In this document: piece after piece, positions 8,016 to 14,797 of the stretch
Numbering within the stretch: position 1 is the first letter of the stretch
How the letters are laid out: the number at the start of each line of letters is the position of its first letter
Source of the DNA: Symbiodinium natans
Lineage: Eukaryota; Sar; Dinophyceae; Suessiales; Symbiodiniaceae
Assembly (NCBI GenBank): GCA_905221605.1
Contig: CAJNDS010002305.1
Span: forward strand, 225,001 to 247,500
Direction of reading: 5' to 3'
DNA: 22,500 nt
Translations under genes and position numbers: made by a program
The notes under the pieces: model-generated
Database searches by the model: none
Told to the model about the DNA's origin: nothing
Seen by the model: the letters and a program-made list of their open reading frames with translations, nothing else

Positions 8016-8086
8016 GGCCTTCGCACCCGCCTTGCAAAGGGGATCCTGACAACGTGCGCTGGGCAGCACTTCAGACCTTTACAGGG
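8016..8086 (+). CDS. Small exon candidate
   Basis: The acceptor CCTTGCAACCTCGCAG is followed by 71 nt open in a frame reading PSHPPCKGDPDNVRWAALQ, ending at TTTACAGGG before a GT. It lies 30 bp after a C-strand array. No family recognised. Confidence 0.25.
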
Positions 8087-8262
8087 GTTTTAGGGGGTTT
8101 TAGGGGTCTTGGGTCATTTTGGGTGTGGGTGTGCTGATGATCTTGTGGAATGCTGTGGAGGGCTGCTGACGTCCTACAAGTTGGGGAGTTTGCTGGTCTG
8201 TGGTTTTGTTGCACGGGTGATATGGGGCTGCAAAGGTTCCCAAGTCCGCGCTTGGGCCCAGA

Positions 8263-8568
8263 GTGGCTCGCTGGGGGCCCGACAAGCACACAGTCAAAAA
8301 GCCTAAAGGCCTAAACCTCATATCTAAAACTCCTCGATCAACAACTTCCCTTCTGCCCACGTTGGAGATATCAAAAAAGGTTTCCGGCGATGTGGGTTTT
8401 TTGGGGCTTTCGGATTGGAGGGCTGAATTTTGGAATGGCTTGAGGGATTTTCGGATTCAGGGGGCTTCGATGCCATCGGTGAACCTGGAATTCGAGGCAT
8501 CCTGGTTACCCTTCTGTAGATGTCAACCTGAAGCCCCGCACCGAAGGGGTTTAGGGTTTAGGGTTTAG
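8263..8568 (+). CDS. ORF candidate, about 100 codons, ending in a G-strand array
   Basis: An ATG at 8263 opens a basic N-terminal part (MARWGPDKHTVKKPKGLNLI) followed by FLGLSDWRAEFWNGLRDF. The last residues (GLGFRV) are TTTAGGG repeat, so a real exon would end near 8549. An overlapping frame at 8463-8505 reads GFDAIGEPGIRGIL before a GT. Not recognised. Confidence 0.25.
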   Translation: MARWGPDKHTVKKPKGLNLISKTPRSTTSLLPTLEISKKVSGDVGFLGLSDWRAEFWNGLRDFRIQGASMPSVNLEFEASWLPFCRCQPEAPHRRGLGFRV

Positions 8569-8589
8569 GGTTTAGGGTTTAGGGTTTAA
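8547..8589 (+). repeat. Telomere-type array, G strand
   Basis: Six TTTAGGG units. Confidence 0.96.
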
Positions 8590-8630
8590 GCTTTCCCGGG
8601 GCCTCAGGTTTTTCTTCGTGTGCCCTCCAG

Positions 8631-8663
8631 TCTGCCACGGACCCAGATTCTCAGCGCTACGGG
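8631..8663 (+). CDS. 33-nt exon candidate
   Basis: The strong polypyrimidine acceptor TTTTTCTTCGTGTGCCCTCCAG ends at 8630. 33 nt follow to a GT in GGGGTTTGTTTAGGG. One frame reads SATDPDSQRYG. The flanking would-be introns are 8550-8630 and 8664-8804, both carrying G-strand arrays. The acceptor is good, but the exon is too short to prove. Confidence 0.25.
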
Positions 8664-8784
8664 GTTTGTTTAGGGTTTGGGGTTTGGGGTTTCAGGTTTG
8701 GGGTTTGGGGTTTGGGGTTTGGGGTTTAGGGTTTAGGGTAGGGTTTAGGGTTTAGGGTTTAGGGTTTAGGGCTTAGTGTTTAGC
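8662..8784 (+). repeat. G-strand array rich in TTTGGGG variants
   Basis: Starts GTTTGTTTAGGG, then a block of TTTGGGG units with one TTTCAGG, then standard TTTAGGG. The variants are clustered, not scattered. Confidence 0.95.
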
Positions 8785-8804
8785 CCTGTTGTCACCACCT
8801 CCAG

Positions 8805-8907
8805 CCGTCCTTGCTGCTTCGTATGCCATTCCGCGCATAGTAGAACCAACTATGGCGACTCTGAGCCAGCTGGCCACCTACTTTGTATGACTAAAGCATC
8901 CTCACAG
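8805..8907 (+). CDS. Exon candidate with good splice sites on both sides
   Basis: 103 nt between the acceptor TTGTCACCACCTCCAG and the donor CACAGGTGATAC. The open frame includes CCFVCHSAHSRTNYGDSEPA, with a CxxC and nearby His that could bind metal, but this is too short to name a finger type. It is one of the better splice-bounded candidates. Confidence 0.33.
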
Positions 8908-8984
8908 GTGATACATACCTGTTGACAGCAACTCGGCAGCAAGTTAGCGCGGCCCAAGGGGTTTGGGACTTCGATGCCCAGCTT

Positions 8985-9048
8985 TCCGGGAATCCTACTA
9001 TTTGGGGTCTGTATTAGGGGTCCCTTAATTCCGTAAACCCCCACTTCA
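8985..9048. mobile_element. Family A MITE, partial copy 2
   Basis: GGGAATCCTACTATTTGGGG followed by TTAGGGGTCCCTTAAT and CGTAAACCCCCACT matches the right half of the copy at 458-566 and, inverted, the left halves of those at 18947 and 20287. Confidence 0.75.
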
Positions 9049-9086
9049 TGGTTTGGTGTACAAGTTTGACATCGGGCCCCCTGTAC

Positions 9087-9101
9087 GTCTGTGTGTGTGT
9101 G

Positions 9102-9132
<31 letters not shown>

Positions 9133-9163
9133 TTGTGGTGGGGGGGGGGGGGGGGGGGGGGGG
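9087..9163 (+). repeat. Composite simple repeat: (GT)n, T19, G24
   Basis: A GT dinucleotide run is followed by 19 T (9116-9134), GTGGT, then 24 consecutive G (9140-9163). Lengths of such runs are often unreliable in assemblies. Confidence 0.95.
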
Positions 9164-9270
9164 CGGTTAAGGCATGTCAATTTTGAGCCCCGACTTAAAC
9201 AGTCAGCCTCCAGCCCTCTTCCGAAACCTGAACCTCTCACCCATACTGTCAGGCAAGTGCAGAGAATTGA

Positions 9271-9423
9271 AGTATCTTTGATTTTATTAAGTCAGACCTC
9301 TTTCATGCTCTAGAGCTTGCGTTCCCTCGCCCCGTGCTGCTTTCTAAGAAGCTTGTTCAGTCTACTGCAGTGGGTCCTCTCGCCCGAGACCAAGTCAGTT
9401 TCGGCGCTTGTAGAAGCCCCTAA
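9271..9423 (+). CDS. Exon candidate, 50 codons, ends at a C-strand array
   Basis: Open from AGT at 9271 to a TAA that is the first unit of the following array. The peptide includes FDFIKSDLFHALELAFPRPV and SKKLVQSTAVGPLARDQ. There is no ATG. An overlapping + frame 9164-9313 is also protein-like. No family recognised. Confidence 0.25.
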   Translation, partial: SIFDFIKSDLFHALELAFPRPVLLSKKLVQSTAVGPLARDQVSFGACRSP

Positions 9424-9730
9424 ACCCTAAACCCTAAAACCTAAACCCTAAACCCTAAACCCTAAACCCTAAACCCTAAACCCTAAACCCTAAACCCTAA
9501 ACCCTAAACCCTAAACCCTAAACCCTAAACCCTAAACTCTAAACCCTAAACCCTAAACCCTAAACCCTAAACACTAAACCATAAACCCTAAACCCTAAAC
9601 CCTAAACCCTAAACCCTAAACCCTAAACCCTAAACCCTAAACCCTAAACCCTAAACCCTAAACCCTAAACCCTAAACCCTAAACCCTAAACCCTAAACCC
9701 TAAAACCCTAAACCCTAAGCCCTAAGCCCA
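9417..9730 (-). repeat. Telomere-type array, C strand, 314 bp
   Basis: CCCTAAA with rare faults (AAAACC, CTCTAAA, CACTAAACCATAAA) and CCCTAAGCCC at the right edge. Confidence 0.97.
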
Positions 9731-9923
9731 ACGTCGCATTCTGAAGGGCTGAGTATTGCTGTGTCGGTGTGAGCAGTAGCAAGCTCGACTCCGACAGCCG
9801 TATGTGTTAAGGCCCCGGCATTAAAACGCCCAAAGATCCGGGCTTGGGTGCTGGTCGGGACCTCTGCGACGTCAGGCGGCAGACCAGCCGGAGTCGGAGG
9901 GAGTGCAACTTAGAAGCATTAGC
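9731..9923. other. Spacer between two C-strand arrays, several open frames
   Basis: From about 9818 to 9915 all three + frames are open. The one with the most G/C third positions reads PKDPGLGAGRDLCDVRRQTS. No splice signal decides. Confidence 0.3.
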
Positions 9924-10112
9924 GCCCTAAACCCTAAGCCCTAAAGCCTAAACCCTAAACCCTAAACCTTAAACCCTTAACCCTTAACCATTAACCCTTA
10001 ACCCTGAACCCTTAAACCTTAACCCTTAAACCCTAAACCCCAAACCCTAAACCCTAAACCCTAAACCCTAAACCCTAAACCCTAAACCCTAAACCTTAAA
10101 CCCTAAACCCTA
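9924..10112 (-). repeat. C-strand array with an 8-bp CCCTTAA sub-block
   Basis: CCCTAAA units interrupted at about 9967-10028 by CCCTTAA/CCTTAAA variants (TTAACCCTTAACC). The right part returns to the standard unit and ends CCCTAG. Confidence 0.96.
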
Positions 10113-10113
10113 G

Positions 10114-10173
10114 TCTAAGTGCCGCATTCATGAAATCAGGGTCTCGGCCCTGGAGGGAAACTCTTCCTGCTAG
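10114..10173 (+). CDS. Terminal exon candidate after a C-strand array
   Basis: The array ends CCCTAG, an AG acceptor. 19 codons (SKCRIHEIRVSALEGNSSC) then run to a TAG. It is short, so support is the junction only. Confidence 0.22.
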   Translation, partial: SKCRIHEIRVSALEGNSSC

Positions 10174-10518
10174 CGATTAAGGCCTGATTCGCCAACTATT
10201 CCTTGAACCTGCCCTAAAATTGTGAGAATCTCTGCGCGCTACAACAGGCTTGCCAATTTTTATTTCCGAACGCATTCGGGCGAATTTGGTTTGGGTTTTT
10301 TGTTTGCTCTTTGCCTTTTATATGAGTATCCGTTGTTTTTGTGTCTTGGCTTTGCGTCTTTTTCGTGTTTTTCCGGTGTTTGTGATTTTGTTTGTGATGT
10401 TGGACCTTTGTTTTGCGCTTTCGTCGTATGCATTTCTTCCCACGTCCAAAAGAAACACAAAGAACATGCAAAGCAGAATTCAGAACAGCTGCACAGTCCG
10501 TGGCCAAGAGATTCTGCT
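10174..10518. other. T-rich spacer, no gene called
   Basis: The + strand is strongly T/G-biased from 10255 to 10440, giving Phe/Leu-rich and, on the - strand, Lys-rich frames (10214-10507 on -, 10222-10618 on +). These look like composition, not genes. Confidence 0.4.
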
Positions 10519-10529
10519 AACCCTAAACC

Positions 10530-10638
10530 TTGGGATGTTCCCCCTTATACTAGCAGTCCTTAATAGGGATTGCAATCGGGGGGGGGGGGGAACTAGAATC
10601 CCTATTAAGGACTGTTAGTACAAGGGGGAACATCCCAA
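10530..10638. mobile_element. Family E MITE-like hairpin with 42-bp arms and a G13 loop
   Basis: The arms start TTGGGATGTTCCCCCTT and match over 42 bp with two differences. The loop contains 13 G. CCTAAACC lies directly outside both ends (10522-10529 and 10639-10646), consistent with an 8-bp target duplication inside telomere-type sequence. Confidence 0.88.
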
Positions 10639-10650
10639 CCTAAACCTAGG

Positions 10651-10744
10651 GCCTATGGTGACAAACCCTAAACCCGAAACCCTAAGCCCTAAACCCTAAA
10701 CCCCAAACCCTAAACCCTAACCCTAAACCCAAGCCTATGGTGAC
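10651..10744 (-). repeat. C-strand array flanked by 12-bp direct repeats
   Basis: GCCTATGGTGAC at 10651-10662 and 10733-10744 brackets a 70-bp CCCTAAA-type array with CCCGAAA and CCCCAAA variants. Confidence 0.9.
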
Positions 10745-10846
10745 TTCCGCAAGCCCCCGAGGTATTTTGCACCACCGTCCCAGAAGACGGACGAGCCCGA
10801 GGATCCCGATGCCGAGGAAGATGAGAACATCCAGGGAGGCACTTGA
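10733..10846 (+). CDS. Terminal exon candidate, acidic C-terminus
   Basis: 37 codons from GCC at 10733 to TGA at 10844, right after a C-strand array ending CCCAAG. The peptide is hydrophilic and acidic: RYFAPPSQKTDEP then DPDAEEDENIQGG. Codons favour G/C in third position. The start of the frame coincides with the 12-bp duplication, so an insertion may have split an exon here. Not recognised. Confidence 0.33.
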   Translation, partial: AYGDFRKPPRYFAPPSQKTDEPEDPDAEEDENIQGGT

Positions 10847-10878
10847 AGGGCCTCTGTGGGTTAGGTTTAAGGGCTTCG

Positions 10879-10957
10879 GTTTAGGGTTTAGGGTTTAGGG
10901 TTTAGGGTTTAGGGTTTAGGGTTTAGGGTTTAGGGTTTAGGGTTTAGGGTTTAGGGG
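10879..10957 (+). repeat. Telomere-type array, G strand
   Basis: Eleven perfect units ending TTAGGGGG, followed by a family A-like end (TTCGTAACCCCCAT). Confidence 0.96.
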
Positions 10958-10959
10958 GT

Positions 10960-11181
10960 ATTCGTAACCCCCATCTCGAGTTTTGCGAACGACAGCACGT
11001 CTCAAGTCCAAGAGCAGTAAAAATCGTCGAGCCTGTAGGCTGTAGGTCTAAGGGTTGTGCGAATTCAGTTGTGACGTTTGGTGTTTATCGCTTTGATTCG
11101 AAGCAAAGCTTAAGGGCTTGTGTTAAGTTGCGCGGCAGGTGCACAGAACGGACAGCCAGGGGCCGTGGAAAGGATCGATGA
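10960..11181 (+). CDS. Exon candidate, 73 codons without a start
   Basis: Open from the preceding array to a TGA at 11179. The peptide is basic, for example SSPRAVKIVEPVGCRSKGCA and KLRGRCTERTARGRGKDR. A second frame from 11178 (MKALSGMIELEQCCHSSF) continues to the next array. There is no clear acceptor. No family recognised. Confidence 0.27.
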   Translation: MRNPHLEFCERQHVSSPRAVKIVEPVGCRSKGCANSVVTFGVYRFDSKQSLRACVKLRGRCTERTARGRGKDR

Positions 11182-11231
11182 AGGCCCTCTCCGGCATGAT
11201 TGAACTGGAACAGTGCTGCCATTCAAGTTTC

Positions 11232-11303
11232 GGGTTTAGGGTTTAGGGTGTAGGGTTTAGGATTTAGGGTTTAGGGTTTAGGGTTTAGGTTTAGGGTTTA
11301 GGG
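11232..11303 (+). repeat. Telomere-type array, G strand, degenerate
   Basis: TTTAGGG with GTGTAGGG, GGATTTAGGG and a missing base, so more diverged than most. Confidence 0.93.
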
Positions 11304-11345
11304 ACCCTGCAGGCTGTTCTTCGGGCTTGGAGGCTTGGCTCAGTT

Positions 11346-11510
11346 TAGGGGGTTTGCGAGTAGAGGGGACCCCTAATGTAAACCCCAAATAGTAGGAGTC
11401 TCTTATTCAAGTTTTAGGGTTTAGGGTTTAGGGTTTTAGGGTTTAGGGTTTAAGGTTTAGGGTTTAGGGTTTAGGGGTACCCCATGGTACCGCTAGTGTC
11501 GCAAACCCCC
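11346..11510. mobile_element. Family A MITE, copy 3, interrupted by an array
   Basis: The left part starts GGGGGTTTGCGAG and carries GGGGACCCCTAATGTAAACC and AAATAGTAGGAGTC. A matching right end, GTCGCAAACCCCCAT, lies at about 11497-11511. Between them sits a G-strand array (11412-11476), apparently inserted in the element. Confidence 0.65.
11412..11476 (+). repeat. Telomere-type array, G strand, within a MITE
   Basis: TTTAGGG with two length faults (TTTTAGGG, TTTAAGG). Confidence 0.94.
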
Positions 11511-11643
11511 ATTTTCATTCGCGCGAAGAGAGGTTGCCTCGCCAATCAAAGCTTTGCAAAGTTCCAAACTCCAAGGACAAGGGCTTCCGTTTGAGAATGA
11601 TGAAGGGAGAAGAAAGATCGCGCTTGGCTTTTTCCGTTCATGA
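11497..11643 (+). CDS. Exon candidate, 48 codons
   Basis: Open from TGT after an AG at 11496 to a TGA at 11641. The peptide is basic and hydrophilic (REVASPIKALQSSKLQGQGL, then PFENDEGRRKIALGF). The - strand ORF 11546-11749 overlaps it and is a competitor. The left part overlaps the right end of the family A element. Confidence 0.23.
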   Translation, partial: CRKPPFSFARREVASPIKALQSSKLQGQGLPFENDEGRRKIALGFFRS

Positions 11644-11667
11644 GAACGAGAAGCCACATCCTTTCAG

Positions 11668-11727
11668 GACTTAGACTCAGACCATGCTCTTTGCATGCCG
11701 CAGCTTCCGTCCACGGGAGTTGGCTAG
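11668..11727 (+). CDS. Terminal exon candidate, 19 codons
   Basis: The acceptor CCACATCCTTTCAG at 11667 is followed by DLDSDHALCMPQLPSTGVG and a TAG. It is short but the acceptor is good. Confidence 0.22.
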   Translation, partial: DLDSDHALCMPQLPSTGVG

Positions 11728-11840
11728 CCCAAAATTTCTTTTGCCGCAACAGTATTGAAACGAACCTATAATATCTTCAACTGAAGTGTTTCCAATAAGT
11801 CATTGCTCGAACCAAACATATTTTGGTGCCCTTTGCGCAG

Positions 11841-11891
11841 GCCATTCGACCCAGTAAATACCTCAGGCCCCAGCCACCGCAAAGCCTGAAG
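11841..11891 (+). CDS. 51-nt exon candidate with canonical sites
   Basis: The acceptor GGTGCCCTTTGCGCAG and the donor AAGGTGAGC enclose 17 codons in phase 0 (AIRPSKYLRPQPPQSLK). The G-strand array at 11938 would lie in the following intron. Both splice sites match the general eukaryotic consensus. Confidence 0.3.
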
Positions 11892-11937
11892 GTGAGCCGC
11901 AGTCACGGGTCCTGCGCAAGGGCCTGGGCAAAGGTCA

Positions 11938-12012
11938 GGGTTTAGGGTTTAGGGTTTGGGGTTTAGGGTTTAGGGTTTAGGGTTTAGGGTTTAGGGTTTA
12001 GGGTTTAGGGTT
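11938..12012 (+). repeat. Telomere-type array, G strand
   Basis: About ten TTTAGGG units with one TTTGGGG, ending GGGTTCGCAG. Confidence 0.96.
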
Positions 12013-12063
12013 CGCAGCCCTCAGCCTCTTCGAGGTTGGCACACCATCATCTCCCTCTCTAGG

Positions 12064-12150
12064 TGGAAGAAGGCACTTGGGGTTGATCCATTGAAACCTG
12101 CCTTTCTTCTTTATATTTTTGCTGCAAGCTGTACAATGTGGAAGCATTAA
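12064..12150 (+). CDS. Exon candidate after a strong acceptor
   Basis: ATCATCTCCCTCTCTAG ends at 12062. One base later a frame of 28 codons (WKKALGVDPLKPAFLLYIF, then AASCTMWKH) runs to a TAA. A - strand ORF (11998-12219) overlaps it. Confidence 0.25.
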   Translation, partial: WKKALGVDPLKPAFLLYIFAASCTMWKH

Positions 12151-12177
12151 ATTCCTACTTCTCCTGAAGCTCTCAGT

Positions 12178-12474
12178 GTGGTCCGGGCTGAGGTGCAGCA
12201 CGGCTTTGCTTCCATACACTCGTACATCGATTGCACGCTCTTGTGCTTGGAAGAGTCAGCATCGTCCAACGCCATGTCCTGGCAGAGCTCGAATGCAGCA
12301 GGAACAAGATACCAAATTTTTCGTGTGCGAACCCACACCCACGGCAACCAACACCCACCTCCACCCCCGCACATCCCCAAGCACCAAATCACCCACACTT
12401 TCCTGTTGCTGCCAAGAAAAGCACTGGTGACATGTGAACTAAAAAACTGGGCAAACGTGCACTGGAACATGTAA
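12178..12474 (+). CDS. ORF candidate, 98 codons
   Basis: The frame is open from about 12154 to a TGA-free run ending at TAA 12472. The first half reads well (AEVQHGFASIHSYIDCTLLC, then LEESASSNAMSWQSSN). The second is His/Pro-rich from a CCACC-rich stretch. The first codon of the listed span is GTG, so a true start is not established. The - strand is also open (12147-12470). No family recognised. Confidence 0.25.
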   Translation: MVRAEVQHGFASIHSYIDCTLLCLEESASSNAMSWQSSNAAGTRYQIFRVRTHTHGNQHPPPPPHIPKHQITHTFLLLPRKALVTCELKNWANVHWNM

Positions 12475-12480
12475 CATTCA

Positions 12481-12576
12481 GCAATATTAAGTAATATTAC
12501 GTAATATTAAGTAATATTAAGTAATATTAAGTAATATTAAGTAATATTAAGTAATATTACGTAATATTAAGTAATG
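12481..12576 (+). repeat. 10-bp AT satellite, unit GTAATATTAA
   Basis: Nine full units in exact 10-bp register, with GTAATATTAC as the only variant until the last unit. Each unit contains the palindrome AATATT. Confidence 0.97.
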
Positions 12577-12678
12577 TTGCACGGAAGATGCGTCCGCGGC
12601 ACATGGCGTGGCTGACGGGGTGTGGGGGTGGGTGGTTGCACACTACACACTTTGCTGTGCACGCGCCCAGCCAGCGGC
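12577..12678. other. Short GT-rich spacer, nothing seen
   Basis: G/T-rich on the + strand around 12615-12640. No frame or motif stands out. Confidence 0.4.
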
Positions 12679-12795
12679 TAGGGTTTGGGGTTTGGGGTTT
12701 GGGGTTTAGGGTTTAGGGTTTAGGGTTTAGGGTTTAGGGTTTAGAGTTTAGGGTCTAGGGTTTAGGGTTTAGGGTTTAGGGTTTAGAGTTTAGGG
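12679..12795 (+). repeat. Telomere-type array, G strand, with TTTGGGG and TTTAGAG variants
   Basis: Three TTTGGGG units at the left edge, then TTTAGGG, with TTTAGAG and TCTAGGG in the right half. Confidence 0.96.
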
Positions 12796-12910
12796 TGGTC
12801 AAACCTCTAATTAGCAGGCTTGAAGAGGCCGTCCCGGGCCGTGCCCGACAAGCATGTCGATTTTCAAATTAAAACCAAAAGGCCTTGCACTCCGTATCCA
12901 GCATGTGTAG

Positions 12911-13343
12911 CCTGAAGCTCCACGTCTTCAAAGCACAACTGTGGAAAATGGAGCCCCCCAAGATCCTGCAACATGGTTTTGTGTAAAAAGGAGGGCCGGA
13001 GCCATTCAACTTGAATCAGCGCCGTGCACTCCCAAACTCAAGCGGTGGATGTCGGTGGCAGGCAATGCTGAACTTTGCGCAGGCAGGATATGGCAGGGTT
13101 GGGGTATTGGGTTCGCGGTTTTGGGTTTACCTATCTGTTGTGCCTGTTTTCTGGGCGACAGAACCCGGCCCGAAAAGCATCAACTTTCGAAGCATGCGCA
13201 CACCGTGCCGTTGGGGTGTACCATTTCCGCATTCCCTACCGTATTCATGTGTGAGAACCAATAAACTACAATACGTCTGTTCCGGTTTGGTGCATGAACG
13301 GTTTGCAAGGGGCAGGAAACCTTACTGGAGGCAGATTGGCTAA
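12911..13343 (+). CDS. Two-exon gene model, 112 codons, unknown protein
   Basis: Exon 1 is 12911-13097, open from an AG acceptor at 12910 (PEAPRLQSTTVENGAP, then RRAGAIQLESAPCTPKLKRW). Exon 2 is 13162-13343 (PGPKSINFRSMRTPCRWG to RFARGRKPYWRQIG) ending in TAA. The 64-nt intron starts GTTGGGG and ends with a strong acceptor, CCTGTTTTCTGGGCGACAG, and the phases agree (1 and 2). The product is basic. The 5' end is missing, and possible upstream pieces at 12815-12865 are uncertain. Exon 1 alone stays open for 107 codons in the unspliced frame, so the intron is not forced. No family recognised. Confidence 0.35.
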
Positions 13344-13344
13344 A

Positions 13345-13602
13345 GTGGAGCACCAAACTCCCAGGTCAGGTCTAGAGACGCACCAGTTTAAGAGGCATTT
13401 CTGCTCTAAGATTCCTTGGCAAATCAAGTCTGTCAGAGCGCCCAAATGCTGCTTCTCTGCGCCCTTAAACCTAAGTTGCATCGTACCGCCCAGAATTATA
13501 GACCGAATCCGCCACGTGCAACGCTCGAACAACTTGGACACCCTATTCTAATTTTTTCAGGCCCCGAAACTGGATTCCTAGACTTTCCCCATGCTTACTT
13601 TG
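13345..13602. other. Spacer with overlapping open frames
   Basis: The + frames 13294-13551 and 13416-13607 and a - frame 13266-13541 overlap. The second ends FSGPETGFLDFP, and a classical branch-plus-acceptor stretch, TTCTAATTTTTTCAG, ends at 13560. One exon probably starts at 13561 if any is real. Confidence 0.3.
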
Positions 13603-13757
13603 GTTAGCAGGGAATGGGGGAATGAGGTACCCTATGTAATCCCTTAAAGGGGATACATCGGGCCCCAAATTCCCGCAGTCCCCTGGACCCTTAACCCAAA
13701 ACCCTTACTGTTGGTTGGGCCCTAATTCCATAAGTCCATATTTCCCTACTCGAATTC
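13603..13757. mobile_element. Family B MITE, diverged copy
   Basis: TTAGCAGGGAATGGGGGAAT followed by GAGGTACC and AATCCCTT aligns with the left part of 19166-19309. The right end (TTTCCCTACTCGAA) is an imperfect inverse of the left. Confidence 0.6.
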
Positions 13758-13764
13758 TTCAGAC

Positions 13765-13968
13765 CCCTAAACCCTAAACCCCAAACCCCAAACCCTAAAC
13801 CCCAAACCCCAAACCCTAACCCCTAACCCCTAGACCCTAGACCCTAGACCCTAAACCCTAAACCCTAAACCCTAAACCCTAAACCCTAAACCCTAAACCC
13901 TAAACCCTAAACCCTAAACCCTAAACCCTAACCCTAAAACCCTAGACCCTAAACCCTAAACCCTAAAT
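13765..13968 (-). repeat. Telomere-type array, C strand
   Basis: The left third mixes CCCCAAA, CCCCTAA and three CCCTAGA units in small clusters. The rest is standard CCCTAAA. Confidence 0.97.
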
Positions 13969-13979
13969 TAGATTCCTAG

Positions 13980-14070
13980 ACTTTCCCCCTGGAGCCGATT
14001 CGCAAGCACATGAGAGGCGCTCAGGAAGCCCCTGAAGAAGAAAGAGCCGGAGGAGGTTTGACCCTGCAGG
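13980..14070 (+). CDS. Exon candidate between a C-strand and a G-strand array
   Basis: The acceptor GATTCCTAG (13979) lies inside the 18-bp duplication. 30 codons follow (LEPIRKHMRGAQEAPEEERA), rich in Glu and Arg, to CTGCAGG before GT in GTTTAGGG. Another frame starting FLDFPPGADSQAHERRSG is also open for a while. No family recognised. Confidence 0.27.
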
Positions 14071-14269
14071 GTTTAGGGTTTAGGGTTTCGGGTTAGGGTT
14101 TAGGGTTTAGGGTTTAGGGTTTAGGGTTTAGGGTTTAGGGTTTAGGGTTTAGGGTTTAGGGTTTAGGGTTTAGGGTTTAGGGTTTAGGGTTTAGGGTTTA
14201 GGGTTTAGGGTTTAGGGAATAGGGTTTAGGGTTTAGGGTTTAGGGATTTAAGGTTTAGGGATTTAAGGT
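14071..14269 (+). repeat. Longest G-strand telomere-type array
   Basis: About 28 units, mostly perfect, with GGGAATAGGG and two GGGATTTAAGG faults near the right end. Confidence 0.97.
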
Positions 14270-14281
14270 TTTTGGCAGCTG

Positions 14282-14440
14282 ATGGGTTGGGTTAGGTTCG
14301 AGCGCAGAGTTGTCGGAACATTCCGTCTCCTGTGTAACTCGGGTTTGGGATGCGAGGTCTTGGCTAGCGCAGAGGTTGCTCAGGGCCTCTTGCGGCTGAG
14401 GGCTGAGATTCAGACTTTAATATTACTTCATACTACTTAA
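14282..14440 (+). CDS. ORF candidate, 52 codons
   Basis: An ATG at 14282 opens a peptide that reads MGWVRFERRVVGTFRLLCNS and then a predicted helix (AEVAQGLLRLRAEIQTL) into the AT satellite, which supplies the last codons and stop. Not recognised. Confidence 0.25.
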   Translation: MGWVRFERRVVGTFRLLCNSGLGCEVLASAEVAQGLLRLRAEIQTLILLHTT

Positions 14441-14517
14441 TATTACTGAATATTAGTTAATATTGCTTAATATTACTTAACATTACTGAATATTACTTAA
14501 TATTACTTAATATTACT
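14417..14517 (-). repeat. 10-bp AT satellite, inverse of the one at 12481
   Basis: The unit TTAATATTAC is the exact reverse complement of GTAATATTAA. About ten units in 10-bp register, more diverged (CATACTAC, GAATATTAG, AACATTAC). Confidence 0.95.
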
Positions 14518-14649
14518 ATGGCGAGCGTGTTAGGTCATAGTGGCATGTGGGCACAGAGGTTTGGCTGCGATAGGTGGACACACTCCAGACTTGAGGCAAG
14601 GGGATATTTATCGCAATCCACAACCCAGAGCATCCGAATGGGGTGGTGA
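14518..14649 (+). CDS. ORF candidate, 43 codons
   Basis: An ATG overlapping the satellite edge opens MASVLGHSGMWAQRFGCD to a TGA at 14647. GTGAG at 14646 is a possible donor, and another frame (CDRNEEQPLLDMGFVDYLLG) continues to the next array. Not recognised. Confidence 0.23.
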   Translation: MASVLGHSGMWAQRFGCDRWTHSRLEARGYLSQSTTQSIRMGW

Positions 14650-14728
14650 GATTGTGACCGGAACGAAGAGCAGCCTCTGTTGGACATGGGTTTCGTGGAT
14701 TACTTGCTTGGGTACGTAGGGTCTTTGA

Positions 14729-14797
14729 AACCCTAAACCCTAAACCCTGAACCCTACACCCTAAACCCTCAACCCTAAACCCTAAACCCTAAACCCT
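14729..14797 (-). repeat. Telomere-type array, C strand
   Basis: Ten units with CCCTGAA, CCCTACA and CCCTCAA variants, ending CCCTACTAAG. Confidence 0.95.

Larger units (their letters stand above)
13573..13988 (+). repeat. 18-bp direct repeats bracketing a MITE plus array
   Basis: GATTCCTAGACTTTCCCC occurs at 13573-13590 and again at 13971-13988, 398 bp apart. Between them lie a family B MITE copy and a C-strand array. An exact 18-mer is not expected twice by chance at this spacing. Confidence 0.93.

Noticed and set aside
10214-10618. Overlapping ORFs of 97-122 codons on both strands
   Set aside because: The region is strongly T-biased on one strand, giving Phe/Leu-rich or Lys-rich frames typical of composition.
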